A stretch of DNA of 64,000 nt. Source: Saccharina japonica (taxonomy: Eukaryota > Sar > Phaeophyceae > Laminariales > Laminariaceae). The translations under genes were made by a program, and so were the position numbers. The stretch covers positions 248,001-312,000 of the forward strand of contig MEHQ01004583.1 of assembly GCA_008828725.1 (NCBI GenBank), written 5' to 3'. The stretch's first letter is position 1; the number at the start of each line of letters is the position of its first letter. Positions 12,041-23,044 of this stretch are shown in pieces. The notes below the pieces were generated by a model. It was not told the origin of the DNA. It was given only the letters and a program-made list of their open reading frames with translations, and made no database searches.

Positions 12041-12369
12041 CCGCACCACGGCCTCCACCTCGTGGTGCGGTGATTTCACCACGAGCCGGACGCCTATTTT
12101 ACGCCCTGATACCTGGTAGGTTTTAGTATGCCCATTAAAAAAAATACAAAATAAGTGTATGCGTTTTAGTGTAAATATAAATCGTATGGGTTTTAGTATT
12201 GTCAAACTAAAAATGACTTATATAAAATTACATATGGGGTTTACTATCATACGCCATACAAGGCAAATAAGCAACTAACTTGCTTATACCTCGTAAGTAA
12301 AAGTAAACTACGAACCCAAAAAAGCAATAAGCAAAGCAACCCCTTTTTTGGGTTGCTTACCAACACTAT

Positions 12370-13730
12370 GAATTGAGTCGTCGGGTCATGTACTTGATGG
12401 CCGTTGCAGCCTGGATATATACCACATTTCACCATGGCGCCAACAACTCTTGCGACGGGATCCTCCCCTCTTGGATCGGGATGTTTCGGGGTCGGGCACA
12501 ACCGAGACGGAGGTGTCTGTGTGCATGTGTGTGCGCCCGGTCCTTCGAAAGGTGGGAGGCGCTCGTCGTGCGTTGTGCGTCGCGCCCATTCTCGCCGCGT
12601 TTTCGACGGTTTCAATAAACAGTCTCGACGTGTTTTGGTTCGAACGTACCGCAGCTCCTCTAGTTTCCAAAGCAGAGGCTCGTAGGTGCACTGAGCTCCA
12701 GCCACCTGCATCACCTTACGTTATATATGGGCTTGTATGGGCTGCTAGATTTGGATCAGGTTGCATCAGGCAAATGGATCAGGCAAGGCAGCTTTTGTTC
12801 GCCTACACAGAGTACTCAAAACTCAATAACAGACCAAGAAGACTTGCCCCGCTCTGAATGATGGAGGCAAGTCACTTGTTGTGTATAGGAATTAGTGTTG
12901 AGCCGTGGTATATATAGGATTTAGTGAAGGTGAGAAATACTACCCCCTCTCCCCCCCCCCTCAGCAAGCCCAAAATACAAAATTGGAGTGTAAATCTCGG
13001 GGAAAACAATGGTGCGCCCTTGGGTGCACTGTCCGTTCAGATATGCACAGCGATGTCTATCTGCACGTTTCCAAGCGCCGATTTTTCATCTAACGTGAGG
13101 TATCCTGCCCTCTAAAGCTTGAACGACAATACTAATTCGCGATCGTGTTCCACAGATACCGCACGGCCTTTGTGGGGGGGGATGAGTGTAAAACGCCCCT
13201 TACTATAACCGCCGTATCACTTTTGATTTTACTGTAGTCTGGCTTCCGAACCTGAAAAAAAGGGAAGATTGGTTGGTCATCATGCATTTATTTTCCTGGG
13301 CGCCCTTGGATATGCCCTCATGAAAGTGTCGTGTTGACCCGGGTAGCATCCAGGGAAGTCATTAAACCATATACCTGCTACAACACACGCGCAAACAGCT
13401 TATTTTAAAACTGAACATCAGATTCCACAGGTCAGCACAGGTACATATTACACGCGAATAATACAGAACAGAAGAATGAACGTTCTACGCAGCTTGCAAA
13501 GTTGAATCTCAAAATTATTCATTCGGTCAAACTCACACAGCTGGCGTATTTACTAATAATAGTGATTGGTGGTAATGAGGCGCGACCTCGGTACCTGCAA
13601 TAATAGTCCAATATGCGATGCGTCATGCTGGGCGATTACTCCTTGTACAATGTGCTGAACTACCGTAATACGAACGGACATTTACCTACTATACCTGCCG
13701 TTTGGGTTCTTTCTTTTTAGGGGGAAAATC
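12370..13730. other. Stretch without recognisable gene
   Basis: Open frames up to 155 codons (12247-12714 minus, 12450-12857 plus) overlap on both strands, and none has recognisable motifs. I cannot support a gene here. Confidence 0.35.
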
Positions 13731-13739
13731 CGCCAGCAT

Positions 13740-13832
13740 ACAGCAGCAGCAGCAGCCGTGGCGGCGGCGGCAGCAACGACAGCAAGCAGCAGAACAGCGG
13801 CAGCAGCAGCAGCAGCAGCAGGACACACGAGG
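13740..13832. repeat. CAG/CGG trinucleotide tract
   Basis: Interrupted CAG runs with a GGCGGCGGC island. The poly-Q, poly-A and poly-L frames across it are products of the repeat, not evidence of a gene. Confidence 0.85.
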
Positions 13833-13954
13833 TCAGGGTCAGCGTCGCTGTATACACGCTTGTGGCTTGTCGGTCTACAACTCTTTCGCCCTCTGCACAC
13901 GTACTCAATTTGTTGTGTGTCCTGGTTCCCCAATGCGATATACAATGAGGAAGA

Positions 13955-14325
13955 GAGGATTTGTTTGTTTGTTTGTTTGTTTGTTCTTGGTTTGTTTGTT
14001 TATTTTTGTCCCTCCCACTTATTATCTTCGCCCTTCTTTTCTCTCTCCCGTATCTTAGTCGTAACTCAGATCTGGGGTCACTAACTAGGCTCTTCTCCCC
14101 CCCCCCCGCTACGGTTCTTGCCTTGTATGTTTATCGCGAGAAGATTTCAGCATTTTCTTCTCTCGTCAACACTCGTCGAAATGTGCATACCCATGCTATA
14201 ATATGCGCTCTCAACAGTTGGTGTCATTTGAGAATAAAAATCTCCATACGGAGACTCGAACCCTCGAACTCCAACCCAACGGGCTTCGTGGTTACCTGCT
14301 AGACCACCGGGGCGACCGGCTGAAT
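13955..14325 (-). mobile_element. tRNA-headed SINE, copy 1, with AAAC-rich tail
   Basis: Read on the minus strand, the copy starts near 14320 with a tRNA-like head: GTGGTCTAGCAGG as an A-box-like block and GGGTTCGAGTCTC as a B-box-like block. A body follows with GAGAGCGCATA, GTCGACGAG-like, GAAATCTTCTCGCG, CAAGGCAAGAACCGTAG, a G-run and GAGTTACGACT. It ends in a CAAACAAACAAA tail (13963-14010 on plus). The same blocks occur in the same order at 60330-60640 and, without the head, at 44450-44660. Polymerase III transcription is inferred from the boxes. Confidence 0.75.
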
Positions 14326-14363
14326 ATGCTATTTCTTCTTTCAACTCGCCGAACTCCCACCCA

Positions 14364-15029
14364 GTGCCAGACCCCTGCTCGCCCACGCCCACGAGTAGAG
14401 CCCCGTACTACAGTATTAATAGTTGGTATTCTTCATTTCTATCCCAATCCTTCCCAGCCTATCCTGCACTCTTCCAGTGCAACCACTCACTGCAACCTCC
14501 CGACAGGATGACCCTATTCCCCATCCCCTCTCTATCACGCCAACGATTGAGTACCTCTCCACAAACTCCAGATTTCCTTCGTTCAATCTTCCACAGCAGG
14601 TATCTCGTTCTTTGCGAACCCGCTGCTGTTTGCATCTTCACACAGGCAAATTATTACTCAGTTGGATACGTGGATCGAAAACCCAGTTTCCGATTCGAGA
14701 CAGTCGGGTTTTCTCACAGTGCTGGTGTTGAAAAGGTGCCTTTTCGATCTCAACTTTTTCGATCGAGCAATCCGATCCACGCACCCCGTCGAAAAACGAT
14801 CGAAAGCGTTGCGGTATTGAGGATAAATGGTCGCACCGTTGATACTGAACGAAACGTGTGCCCCCTCTCGGATGCCTCCCCAAAATGGAGAGACGCCTAT
14901 GAAATTGAAGAAAAACGATATTCCCCCACGCGACTGATTACGGGTGAAAGCGAATATGTAGTGGAAGCAACTTCTATCGAAAGGGTCATGTACTACCCCC
15001 CACCTCCCAAAATGAAGCCGCGAGGATGA
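14364..15029 (+). CDS. Open frame of 221 codons, unknown
   Basis: One of the longer frames not explained by a repeat. The N-terminal half is rich in Pro and Ser; the C-terminal half has mixed composition (VAVLRINGRTVDTERNVCPL..., EEKRYSPTRLITGESEYVVE). I recognise no family. Frames on the opposite strand overlap it. It may be a chance frame or a degraded gene, so the start is not meaningful. Confidence 0.2.
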   Translation: MPDPCSPTPTSRAPYYSINSWYSSFLSQSFPAYPALFQCNHSLQPPDRMTLFPIPSLSRQRLSTSPQTPDFLRSIFHSRYLVLCEPAAVCIFTQANYYSVGYVDRKPSFRFETVGFSHSAGVEKVPFRSQLFRSSNPIHAPRRKTIESVAVLRINGRTVDTERNVCPLSDASPKWRDAYEIEEKRYSPTRLITGESEYVVEATSIERVMYYPPPPKMKPRG

Positions 15030-15427
15030 CAGAACGGAACGTGTCACCCTGTACTTGCAGAATTGTGGGGCTCCGTCTAGCGGATGCTGCTATTAATAGT
15101 GCTGACAGTGTTTCTGCCCTGGAAATATGTTGTCGAAGTGTTTGTTACAGCTGATGGTTAGCCGACTGCCGGAAACACAAAAATACGAGTATGCGTGCGT
15201 GAATATGGTATTTGTACGTACTGGTTCTATAGGTAGGTATCGGCCATTTTTGACACCCGAGAAAACAACTGCCTGGGCTTCTTGGCCGAGCTGCTTCTCA
15301 TTGCCGCTGAGCAGAGCGGTCATCCACGCGTTAGACCAAAACGTACCCTGACCAAGCCGTCATCCCACCGCTGTTTTTCCCGGAATACGGTACAACATGA
15401 AACATGTGGAGCCAAATCTGTTTCATC

Positions 15428-16395
15428 TTTTTTTCAGGGAATTTTATTTTAGATCTTTTTTTTTTTCGGTGGCAACAGTAAAATACCGAAGAGCTCAAAA
15501 TAAAGAACCATATTTCCAGCAGCTCTACAAGCCAAGAGCAGCGGCTGGTATAGACCTGCAGGGCTTGCCATGATCGTGCTGATGTAGAGGTGCTAGAGAG
15601 ACCACTCCTGGCTCCGCCGACCTCTTGTGGCGGAAACAAAGTGCTTCGACCTGGCGACGAGGCTTGTCGTTTCGAGCTGCATTAAATCTGCAAATCGTCT
15701 GTCCCAGCTGCGTTCTCCAGGAAAACTTTCAGCACCGCCGGCTGGCGCCGGGCGCAGCTAATAAGGGTTGGTTGCTGCTCACCCCAAGACCCACGGGCAC
15801 CTTTGTGCGTGTTTGCTTTTGTGGTTCGAGGCATTCATCGAGGAAGGTGTGTTGTGAGTTGTACTCGTTCCAACCAGAAGCAAGTGGAATCGCGGACGAT
15901 TATGCAACCAGGTGAGCATGCCGCGATCCCACTTGCTTCTGGTAGGAACGAGTACAACTCCCAACACACCTTCCTCGATGAATGTCTCGAAACACAAAAG
16001 AAAACACGCACAAAGGCGCCCGTGGGTCTTGGGGTGAGCAGCAACCAACCTTTAGCTGCGCCCGGCGCCAGCCGGCGGTGCTGAAAGTTTTCCTGGAGAT
16101 TGCAGCTGGGACAGACGATTTACAGGTTTTATGCCGCTCGAAACGACAAGCCTCGTCGCCAGATCGAAGCACTTTTTTTCCGCCATAAGAGGTCGGCGGA
16201 GCCAGGGGTGGTCTCGCTAGCACCTCTACATCAGCACGATCACATGGCAAGCCCTGTAGGTCTATACCAGCCGCTGCTCTTGGCTTGTAGAGCTGCTGGA
16301 AATATGGTTCTTTATTTTGAGCTCTTCGGTATTTTACTGTTGCCACCGAAAAACAAAAAACGATCTAAAATAATATTCCCTGAAAAAAAGAGGCC
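15428..16395. mobile_element. Foldback element, arms of about 470 bp
   Basis: From TTTTTTTCAGGGAATTTTA near 15428 to the pivot near 15900-15910, the sequence is repeated as its reverse complement to about 16395. Examples are GCCGGCTGGCGCCGGGCGCA against TGCGCCCGGCGCCAGCCGGC, and CCGAAGAGCTCAAAATAAAG against CTTTATTTTGAGCTCTTCGG. Mismatches and small indels are few, so the arms are recent or kept alike. Open frames inside mirror each other and are not genes. Immediately to the right, TTTGATGCGGACYCCTGTA occurs twice (about 16399 and about 16471). Confidence 0.9.
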
Positions 16396-16781
16396 CAACT
16401 TTGATGCGGACTCCTGTAGTGTTTTTTTGTGTGCAGTTTCTCAGCGGAGTTCCTTATAAAAGGCCCAGCTTTGATGCGGACCCCTGTACGTGCCAGATGA
16501 GTGTTTGGGCACACAAATTAGGTACTGAGGCTGCAGCCGAAAATGGCGTTCCTTGTTATTAATATAGGACCCGTACTGTACAACATCAACAACAGCGACG
16601 ACAACGACAACCCGTGCTCTCCTGGTCCGTATACCGACACTGCTGTGGTATTACAGCTGTGCATGTGCGGGATTTCAGCAGGGACCTACAGTACGGTACA
16701 TAGGCCACGGGTATTTTGTTTCCATGGACTACTGTACCTGTAATCCGTACTACAGTAGTAGTACTGTACAGTATGATTATA

Positions 16782-16889
16782 ACGGGGGACCATAGTAAAT
16801 AGGACCTATGGTATATACAAAAACCGATATATATCCCTACTTTTACTAACAATATTAGGTCCTATTTAGTATTTACTATGGTCCCTCGT
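16782..16889. mobile_element. MITE family G, copy 1
   Basis: The TIR GGGGGACCATAGTAAATAGG is matched at the right end by CCTATTT...ACTATGGTCCC. The interior carries the family signature (ACAAAAACC.ATATAT, TTTTACTAACAATATT). Length is about 108 bp. The right arm has a small internal duplication of TATTTAGTATTTAC. Confidence 0.9.
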
Positions 16890-16893
16890 AATA

Positions 16894-17180
16894 GACTCTG
16901 CTGCTGCTAGCGATGAGGAGATCCCTGATCAGACGGGAAATTCGTCTATCGAAGAGGATGTCATAGCGGCAGCTGCTGCTGCTGGTCTTGAACCCACGAC
17001 CAACGACGACAACGACTCGCAAATGTCTGAGTCGTCGCAAACCTCTAGTCGCCTCCCTGAAAGGAAGCTTCGCGGGGCGTATGCACAGCTGGAGAAGTGC
17101 TTGGAACGCAAGAAGGAACCGCCCGCCTGGCTTTCTTGCCTCATCATGCGGGACGTTTGCGACACGGAAAAGTTCCAAAG
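16894..17180 (+). CDS. Putative exon with acidic N-terminal part, unknown protein
   Basis: The frame is open from the edge of the MITE and reads DSAAASDEEIPDQ..., an alanine run, an acidic DDNDS stretch, then a mixed basic region (RLPERKLRGAYAQLEKCLER) and LSCLIMRDVCDTEKFQS. A good donor-like GTGAGT follows at 17181; the frame stays open to 17607 but turns proline/leucine-rich, which looks like intron. The first ATG is at 17023, so the upstream part needs an earlier exon that may have been separated by the MITE insertion. I recognise no family. Confidence 0.3.
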
Positions 17181-17834
17181 CGTGAGTGATTTCCAAAGTG
17201 CCGAGATCATCTCTGATTTCACAGCAGTAGACTACCTACCAGTGCACTCAGATAACTCAGCGCACTCGTCAACTACACCTCAGCTCACCCTTCCACTCGG
17301 TCAGTATATGCTGCCACTGCGACAGACATTGACATTGACATCGCCCCGGGAGATATGGCCGTTTCCTCTGGAGACATTGCCCTTCCCTCTGCTAAAAACC
17401 AACCACCCTCTGTTGAACACTCTCTCGCTGTTGCCTCTGCCGCTGCTCCCCGCCTGCACACGAACGTTGAAAAGACGTCAAACGGTTCTCAAGTTTCGAA
17501 CCAACACGATACCAGTAGACACGAGAGTGCACGCAATTTGGCTGCCGAGCTTTGCATGTCGAGAATCGAAAGCAATCCTACCTCACGAATACGAAGCTAC
17601 ATATTGATGTTATTTTTGTGAGGGTATAGACGCCACGGGTAGCACTTGGATCTGCGGAGGATCACCAGGCTTCGTTTTATTCACCACGCGCCAAGAAGAG
17701 TGTTCTATTTATGTAGGCGCCTCACCCCCGTTGCCAGCTTTGAAGCCTTTCGAATATCCTCGCGTCACTGCTTGCTTCACACCAAGAGTTTTTGCCTTAC
17801 CAAACTGGGCTCACCTCGACTGGTGGTGCGTTTC

Positions 17835-18225
17835 TGAGACTGACACGGATAAATAATAATGTTACGAACCGGGCATCAACACTTCGTATTTTCTTCTTTT
17901 TTCCTGCTACAGTTTTGCAATCCCTTGATTATGTACTTATATATCGAAACACGAGCAAGCGCCATCACATTGTGGTCGTACGAACATATCACAAACCGTC
18001 CTGAGGATTGAGGCTATTCAGAGAACACCAAAAGCGAGTCCGAGAGGAAGGCGACTGATGTCTTTTTTTTCTGAGACTGAGACTGAGAAATAAGGTTGCG
18101 AGCTGAATTTCAACACTTACTCGTAGCGTGTCCTTCTTCCTGCCACACTCGGCATTGTTTTTATTATTTACGTATGCTTCAGGTGTCGAAATACGAGCGA
18201 GCGCCATCACATTGTCGTGCATATC
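17835..18225. repeat. Diverged tandem duplication, unit about 237 bp
   Basis: TCTGAGACTGA, CAACACTT, a pyrimidine-rich stretch with CCTGC, CGAAAYACGAGC and GCGCCATCACATTGT occur in this order at about 17835-17985 and about 18072-18225. No gene is visible. Confidence 0.65.
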
Positions 18226-18477
18226 AAGGATGGTACTAAAATAATTATGTATATGTTCCTATCCGGAGCATGGGTGCCGACGCCCTTGTGCTTTAGGAAG
18301 TATCCAGGAAGCGGATGACACAGCGAGAAACAAGTTTATTTGGTATACGAGTATAGCCTGTCGTAGGCAGTACGACTCAGTCCTCTCCCTGCCCGTTGAA
18401 CATGCGTTAATACTGCAGAGGGTGACTTGCAGAGGGTGATATCCATCTTGGAGTTCTACCTACTCCAGCCAGGGCCT

Positions 18478-18503
18478 CCCAACCCTAACCCTAACCCTAA
18501 AGT
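18478..18503. repeat. Interstitial telomere repeat (CCCTAA)n
   Basis: Almost four units of CCCTAA (AACCCTAACCCTAACCCTAA). Like the other telomere-type blocks in this window it is short and internal. Confidence 0.9.
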
Positions 18504-18903
18504 AGTGTATCTGTGTCATAGCGTTGTGTCTATAATAGAGCTTGTATGTCTGTAGTATAAATAATATGCACGGACACTGGGCCTGCTGGGTGTCGACGAG
18601 TAGAAAGAACAGTTTAACGTCTACATGTAAAGAACACGTGAATAACACATGCGCATCTTGGCCACGAGCACCAGATATCAGCCCGCACGCTGTGTTCTTG
18701 GGTTGTTGTTATTGCCTTTTTATGAAACCGCTCTTTCTACCCAACGACATCAGTACACCCAGTGTCCATCCTGGTTCTTCATCCTAGAGAGACCCAAGGT
18801 GCAAATACAGCATGGGCTCGGCTGGCCCACACGTTTTTGCTGGTCATGCATTTTCTCGGTTGTTTTTTCGAATTTTGAGCTGGAAACTTGCCACGTCCTA
18901 CTT

Positions 18904-19443
18904 TAGGGGCCTCTTCGGTCAAAACATATAAGAGCAAATAAAAAATGAATCCGTTTTTTGTTTCTCAGTTGCCATACTATTTATTTCTGGTATAATTTCT
19001 ACCTTTTCATGACTCCCTACGGAAAACGACCTTTCTCCAGTTATAATGCTCGGGTTGCCGACATGTGAGTAGTTTTGGAGAGCCTGGGGTATGGTCAACA
19101 CATGTGTTTCAAGAGGTGTATCGATCAGACGCGTTTTTCATCACGAAAGGTGCCTCATACTCGAATACGACTTATGGCGAGTCGTTTTCGAGTAAGAGGC
19201 ACTGTTCGTGATGAAACACGCGTCTGATCGATACGCCTCCTGAGACACAAATGTCGACCATGCCCTGAGCTCTCCAAGACTACTCACATGTCGGCAACCC
19301 GAGCATTATAACTGGAGAAAGGTCGTTTTCCGTAGGGAGTCATGAAAAGGTAGAAATTATACCAGAAATAGTATGGCAACTGAAAAACAAAAAACGGATT
19401 TATTTTTATTTGCTCTTATATTTTTTGACCGAAGAGGCCCCTT
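18904..19443. mobile_element. Foldback element, arms of about 267 bp
   Basis: Both ends carry the terminus AGGGGCCTCTTCGGTCA in inverted orientation (18905 and 19443). The arms match over long stretches, for example GACTCCCTACGGAAAACGAC against GTCGTTTTCCGTAGGGAGTC, and meet near 19170. No coding sequence. The right terminus abuts a second related arm at 19444. Confidence 0.9.
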
Positions 19444-19625
19444 AAGGGGCCCCTTCGGTCATGAAATAAAAAGAGTACTGGAGTGTTGAAAAAATACAAA
19501 CAAATTTTTTCGTCTTTCTTACAGCAGTAACACTATTTCTGATATAATAACACCATATCAGTACTCCTTACGGAACACGGCATAGCTACAGTTCTAATGC
19601 TCAGACCTCCGACCGACCAACGTAT
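19444..19625. mobile_element. Diverged single arm of the 18904 foldback family
   Basis: It starts with AGGGGCCCCTTCGGTCA and then follows the left arm of the preceding element with many differences: an AAATAAAAAGAG block, TATTTCTGATATAATA, ACTCCTTACGGAACACGGC, and TTCTAATGCTC. A matching right arm was not seen. It makes a CCCCTTAAGGGG palindrome at the junction with its neighbour. Confidence 0.7.
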
Positions 19626-19809
19626 AGCTTGTTCGCTATAGTCTCTATTAGTAGGAGGTGTTGGGGCTCTTGGATCTGCAAGGGAGCGTAGGCAAAACGA
19701 CGGGATTGCCAACTGCACCATCACGATTTCGTTTTTTTTTTCGTGACCTACTTGGGCGTATTTCAGAAAAAAAAATGGTTTTGGCCACAACTGACGGCAC
19801 ACAAAAAAA

Positions 19810-20202
19810 ATGGTGCTGGTGGCAAGCCCCTCGTTTTGGAACGTATCACGTTTTCAGCTCAAAAATCGAAAAAATGACGAAACCAACCGAAAATCGAATG
19901 TATTTAGGATATCATCGTATCTTAATTTTGTATATTGCATCCTGTTCACTCCCTATCTCTTGGTGGAGGTCTACTTAAGCGATGGTAAATATATCGATAT
20001 TTCGGACATGCCTCAAGGAATGCTCATACCGAGTATCAGCCGCATCGTTTATCGGACGTATGCATATAATTTACTGTTGACAAATCTTCCTAAATTGGGT
20101 TTTCTCCATTTTCTCGACGAAATGAACTCGGTTTCCAAAAACTATAACGTCGGGAAGCGCGTTACAGGTTCAGTAACACGACTGCCAAAGTTGGAGACCT
20201 AA
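19810..20202 (+). CDS. Open frame of 130 codons, unknown
   Basis: The frame contains a hydrophobic stretch (YLNFVYCILFTPYLLVEVYL) and then a mixed region ending VTGSVTRLPKLET. No domain or splice context is recognised. It follows directly on the foldback cluster, so it may be derived from an element. Confidence 0.15.
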   Translation: MVLVASPSFWNVSRFQLKNRKNDETNRKSNVFRISSYLNFVYCILFTPYLLVEVYLSDGKYIDISDMPQGMLIPSISRIVYRTYAYNLLLTNLPKLGFLHFLDEMNSVSKNYNVGKRVTGSVTRLPKLET

Positions 20203-20349
20203 TACTTCCGAAGGGTTAAGAAAACGCCGGACGATTTTTAAAGGTTATTTTCGCCAGCCCAACCTGGGAACTGTAATCCCAAGTAGACCAAGGTAAGCAA
20301 AGACGTAAAGTACCAACGCAACAATTATCTACAGTACATTAAAGTGGTT

Positions 20350-21015
20350 AGAGCGTCCATGGACCAGTCCATGGGCCAGCCCGATGGTCGACCACGGCTA
20401 TACCATTGTCGGCCATCGTTGGCCATTGTCTGCCATGGTTGTCCATGGCTAATAACTGTTCGACCATGGAGCGGAACGACCCATGGCATCGTTCATGGAT
20501 GGAACCATGGTGCATCCCACGAATCAAACCACGGTCACCAGCCATGGTACGTCCCATGGTCATACAGTTAGTGTAGTGGATGAGCCCACGGGGTAGGCCA
20601 CGGTTGTCATGGTTAACCCCACGGACTGACTCGTGATGGATGTCGTGGCTTCACCATGGACCACACCATGGCGTGCGCTATGGTTTGAGTTAGAGTTAGG
20701 GTTAGGGCGAGGCCATGGCTTTCTCCATAGAACAGCCGATGGGTCGCACCGCATGTTTAACTATCTGTCGATCACACCATGGATGGGGTACACCATGGAT
20801 TTTTCCATGCCGGGGGCTACTCCACGGTGTACACCAAGGAATGTCATGGTATAGGCCATGATGTCATGGCCTTCCCCAAGGTGTGCCGAATGGTGATGGA
20901 GTGCTCCCATGGGCTCTCCCATTGAATATGCCATCACTGAATGATCCATGAACACGTGCCATGGGGCGACCAGGGACAATCCACCTGGTGTGTCCATGGG
21001 AAAGATCCATGGGAT
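20350..21015. repeat. Dense CCATGG-motif region
   Basis: CCATGG and near forms (CCATGA, CCACGG, CCATTG) recur every 10-25 bp for over 600 bp, far above chance for a 6-bp palindrome. There is no fixed unit length, so it is not a plain tandem repeat. Short frames on both strands owe their Met/His/Gly/Trp bias to this motif and are not genes. A TTAGGG-like block (GAGTTAGGGTTAGGG) sits at about 20690-20706. Confidence 0.8.
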
Positions 21016-21717
21016 CGGTCAAAGGGTGCCCTATGAACGCCACCAACACCGGTCGTTGCGCAAGTGTGATGAGCGATGAGTCTCGTTGGAGATGGGATCG
21101 CAGGGGGTGGTAATGTGGCCCAGCACTCGCTTTGTGCCACCATCATCAGCTGAATCCTTGGGTCGACTCGGCTGCACTGGTGCATATTTGTTATCTTTAA
21201 TGTTCTTCAACTTTTACTTGTAGTGTACTACAATCATGTTTTACGCCCCGACAATGCTCAGCTCAAACCATGACCACGTTACGTAGTTATTTGTTTCTAG
21301 GCCAAAGCATGTTTCTACAGGAGCGAAAAGCGCGTGCCGGAAAAGAAGGGTCGCTTTTTGCTGATCTCTTTTTTTCATCCCATTGGTCGTTCCATGGAAA
21401 TGGGGCTGTCCACCCGGTTTCACACACTCATCCATGTTCGAGTGGAAGGTTCCATGGAAGCCTCCACCACTTCCATGCGAATTCGTGGAAGTACTGCAAG
21501 AGATCACATAAGCTTCCTTGGAAGTGTAAAAAGCTGCTGAAGATGGCGGATGGCCTGCCTGGATGCACCATCGTTTTGAACACCGGGCTTTCACTTCTGC
21601 CGGTGCTGGCACATATTTAGTTTGCTCGCTCAGCGACCTAACGTCTTTTCGAGCAAAAATACTTACCGTCCGTAGATTATCCTTAAAAAGCACGAGCCAA
21701 GCCAATTTATGGTTCGG

Positions 21718-21751
21718 ATTGGGGTCAGGGTCAGGGTCAGGGTCAGGGCTG
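21718..21751. repeat. (GGTCAG)n short tandem repeat
   Basis: About five GGGTCA units, a variant of the telomere-like TTAGGG. A further GGTTGGGTTGGGTT block lies at 22343-22356. Confidence 0.85.
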
Positions 21752-21854
21752 TCCGGGGCGTTAGAGCACATCCTGTAAAGCAAAACCACAACAATTCGGT
21801 GGAATCTAGTGGAACTACTATAATTTGTGTTTGGCGTTTTTTTTCTGAATTTGG

Positions 21855-22600
21855 GGGCACGAGATGGAAACTGGTGGAAGCTGGTAGGGAGAATATAAAA
21901 GTTGGTGGAAGCTTGTGGAAGCTCGGGGGAGCTCATGGAAGTTTCTACAACTTCCACTGAAGGCTCTACATGGAATAGGTTACCTGATCTTTGGAAAATC
22001 CCACTACTCCCGTAGAGACTTCCATGGAGGTACTGAAGTGAAAGCATCCATATACTGTAGTTCCTGTGGAACGGTAAATCATCTGATACATGCAACGGGT
22101 TATCTGCCTGTGCGTATCATGGTATTGGACACAACTCGAATTTCTGACCACACAGGCAATATCCTTAGTGTGTGCCCGCACAGCGGCCTAGAGTGTATGT
22201 TAGCACCATCAACCCACAATAGAGTTTTTTTCCAAGCACAGCAGCCTGGATCTAACCCTAACACAGCGACCTACAGCATTACACTCTTTCCAAGCGTGGC
22301 GAACACATAGTTGGTCCGGATATCACCAACCGAGCCCGCCTCGGGTTGGGTTGGGTTCAAGGTCAGGGTTGGTCGGGGCGATGGCCGGCGCGAGCCAAGG
22401 CCATAAAATGAAACCGTAACCATTTGGTAGAAGCTGGAGCAATTAAATGGGATAGTATTCAAATATGGTGTACAGTAGCTGGTAGGAACTACAGTAGTAG
22501 AACCTGGTGGAAGCCGGTGGAAATATTCCACTTCCACGTTCCACGCCTACGTCCCACGGAAGCCACTGCAACTCCCACGGAAGGTTCTACCACAAGAATG
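21855..22600. repeat. GGAAG/CTTCC-enriched region
   Basis: GTGGAAGCT and TTCCA(T/C) words are scattered at 21865-22035 and 22425-22575, without a fixed period. A 284-codon frame on the minus strand (21241-22095) crosses this region, but its composition follows the repeats and I do not call it a gene. Confidence 0.5.
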
Positions 22601-23044
22601 GCAGATTTGAAAGGTTCCGTTTCTACTTACACGGAAAGGACGGATAGTGTGGGGGGGCTCGGTCTACCGTATAGCCAAATCCTACGCACAGCCGTTTTAG
22701 CACCAGAGTACATCGCGATTCCCCCTTGTATAAAAAAGTATTGTGGTGTGCGCAAAGAAACGCGGTACCCGCGGGGGTGCCCCAGGATGGCCTCGGACAC
22801 TACCACCACCTACGAGACCGGGTGTGGCGCGACATCCTTCCCTGTTTCATGTTTTCTCGTGAAGGATCAAGCATACACTGAAATAAACACACACACTGTA
22901 TACGTTTGTTCAGTAGAATCTGCATTATTTGAAGAATTCATGGGGTGGGGCTGAGCGTGTCACGGCCTGATCGCTGACATGTCGACACCACCGCCCACCT
23001 GCAGGAGGAGGAAGCAGCGGCGGTGAGCGGCGGAATACGAAGCG

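Larger units (their letters stand above)
11165..12369. mobile_element. TIR element of about 1.2 kb, non-autonomous, hairpin-rich
   Basis: ATAGTGTTGGTAAGCAAC at 11165-11182 is repeated as its exact reverse complement at 12352-12369. Inside, further inverted matches pair the left and right flanks: GGGCGTAAAATA and GTGGTGAAAT near 11332-11353 against TATTTTACGCCC and ATTTCACCAC near 12071-12105, each next to a short ACCAGGTAT/ATACCTGGT pair. The left end carries a 35-bp tandem duplication (11170-11239). No transposase is visible, so it would need one supplied in trans. Target duplications are unclear and the superfamily is not assigned. Confidence 0.75.

Noticed and set aside
15900-16346. 148-codon minus-strand frame in the foldback arm
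   Set aside because: The same frame appears mirrored in the other arm; no recognisable protein.
20344-21185. Several frames of 60-85 codons on both strands
   Set aside because: They arise from the CCATGG motif and show its Met/His/Trp bias.
21241-22095. 284-codon minus-strand frame
   Set aside because: Its composition follows GGTCAG and GGAAG repeats (PDPDPDPNP run), there is no domain, and plus-strand frames overlap it.
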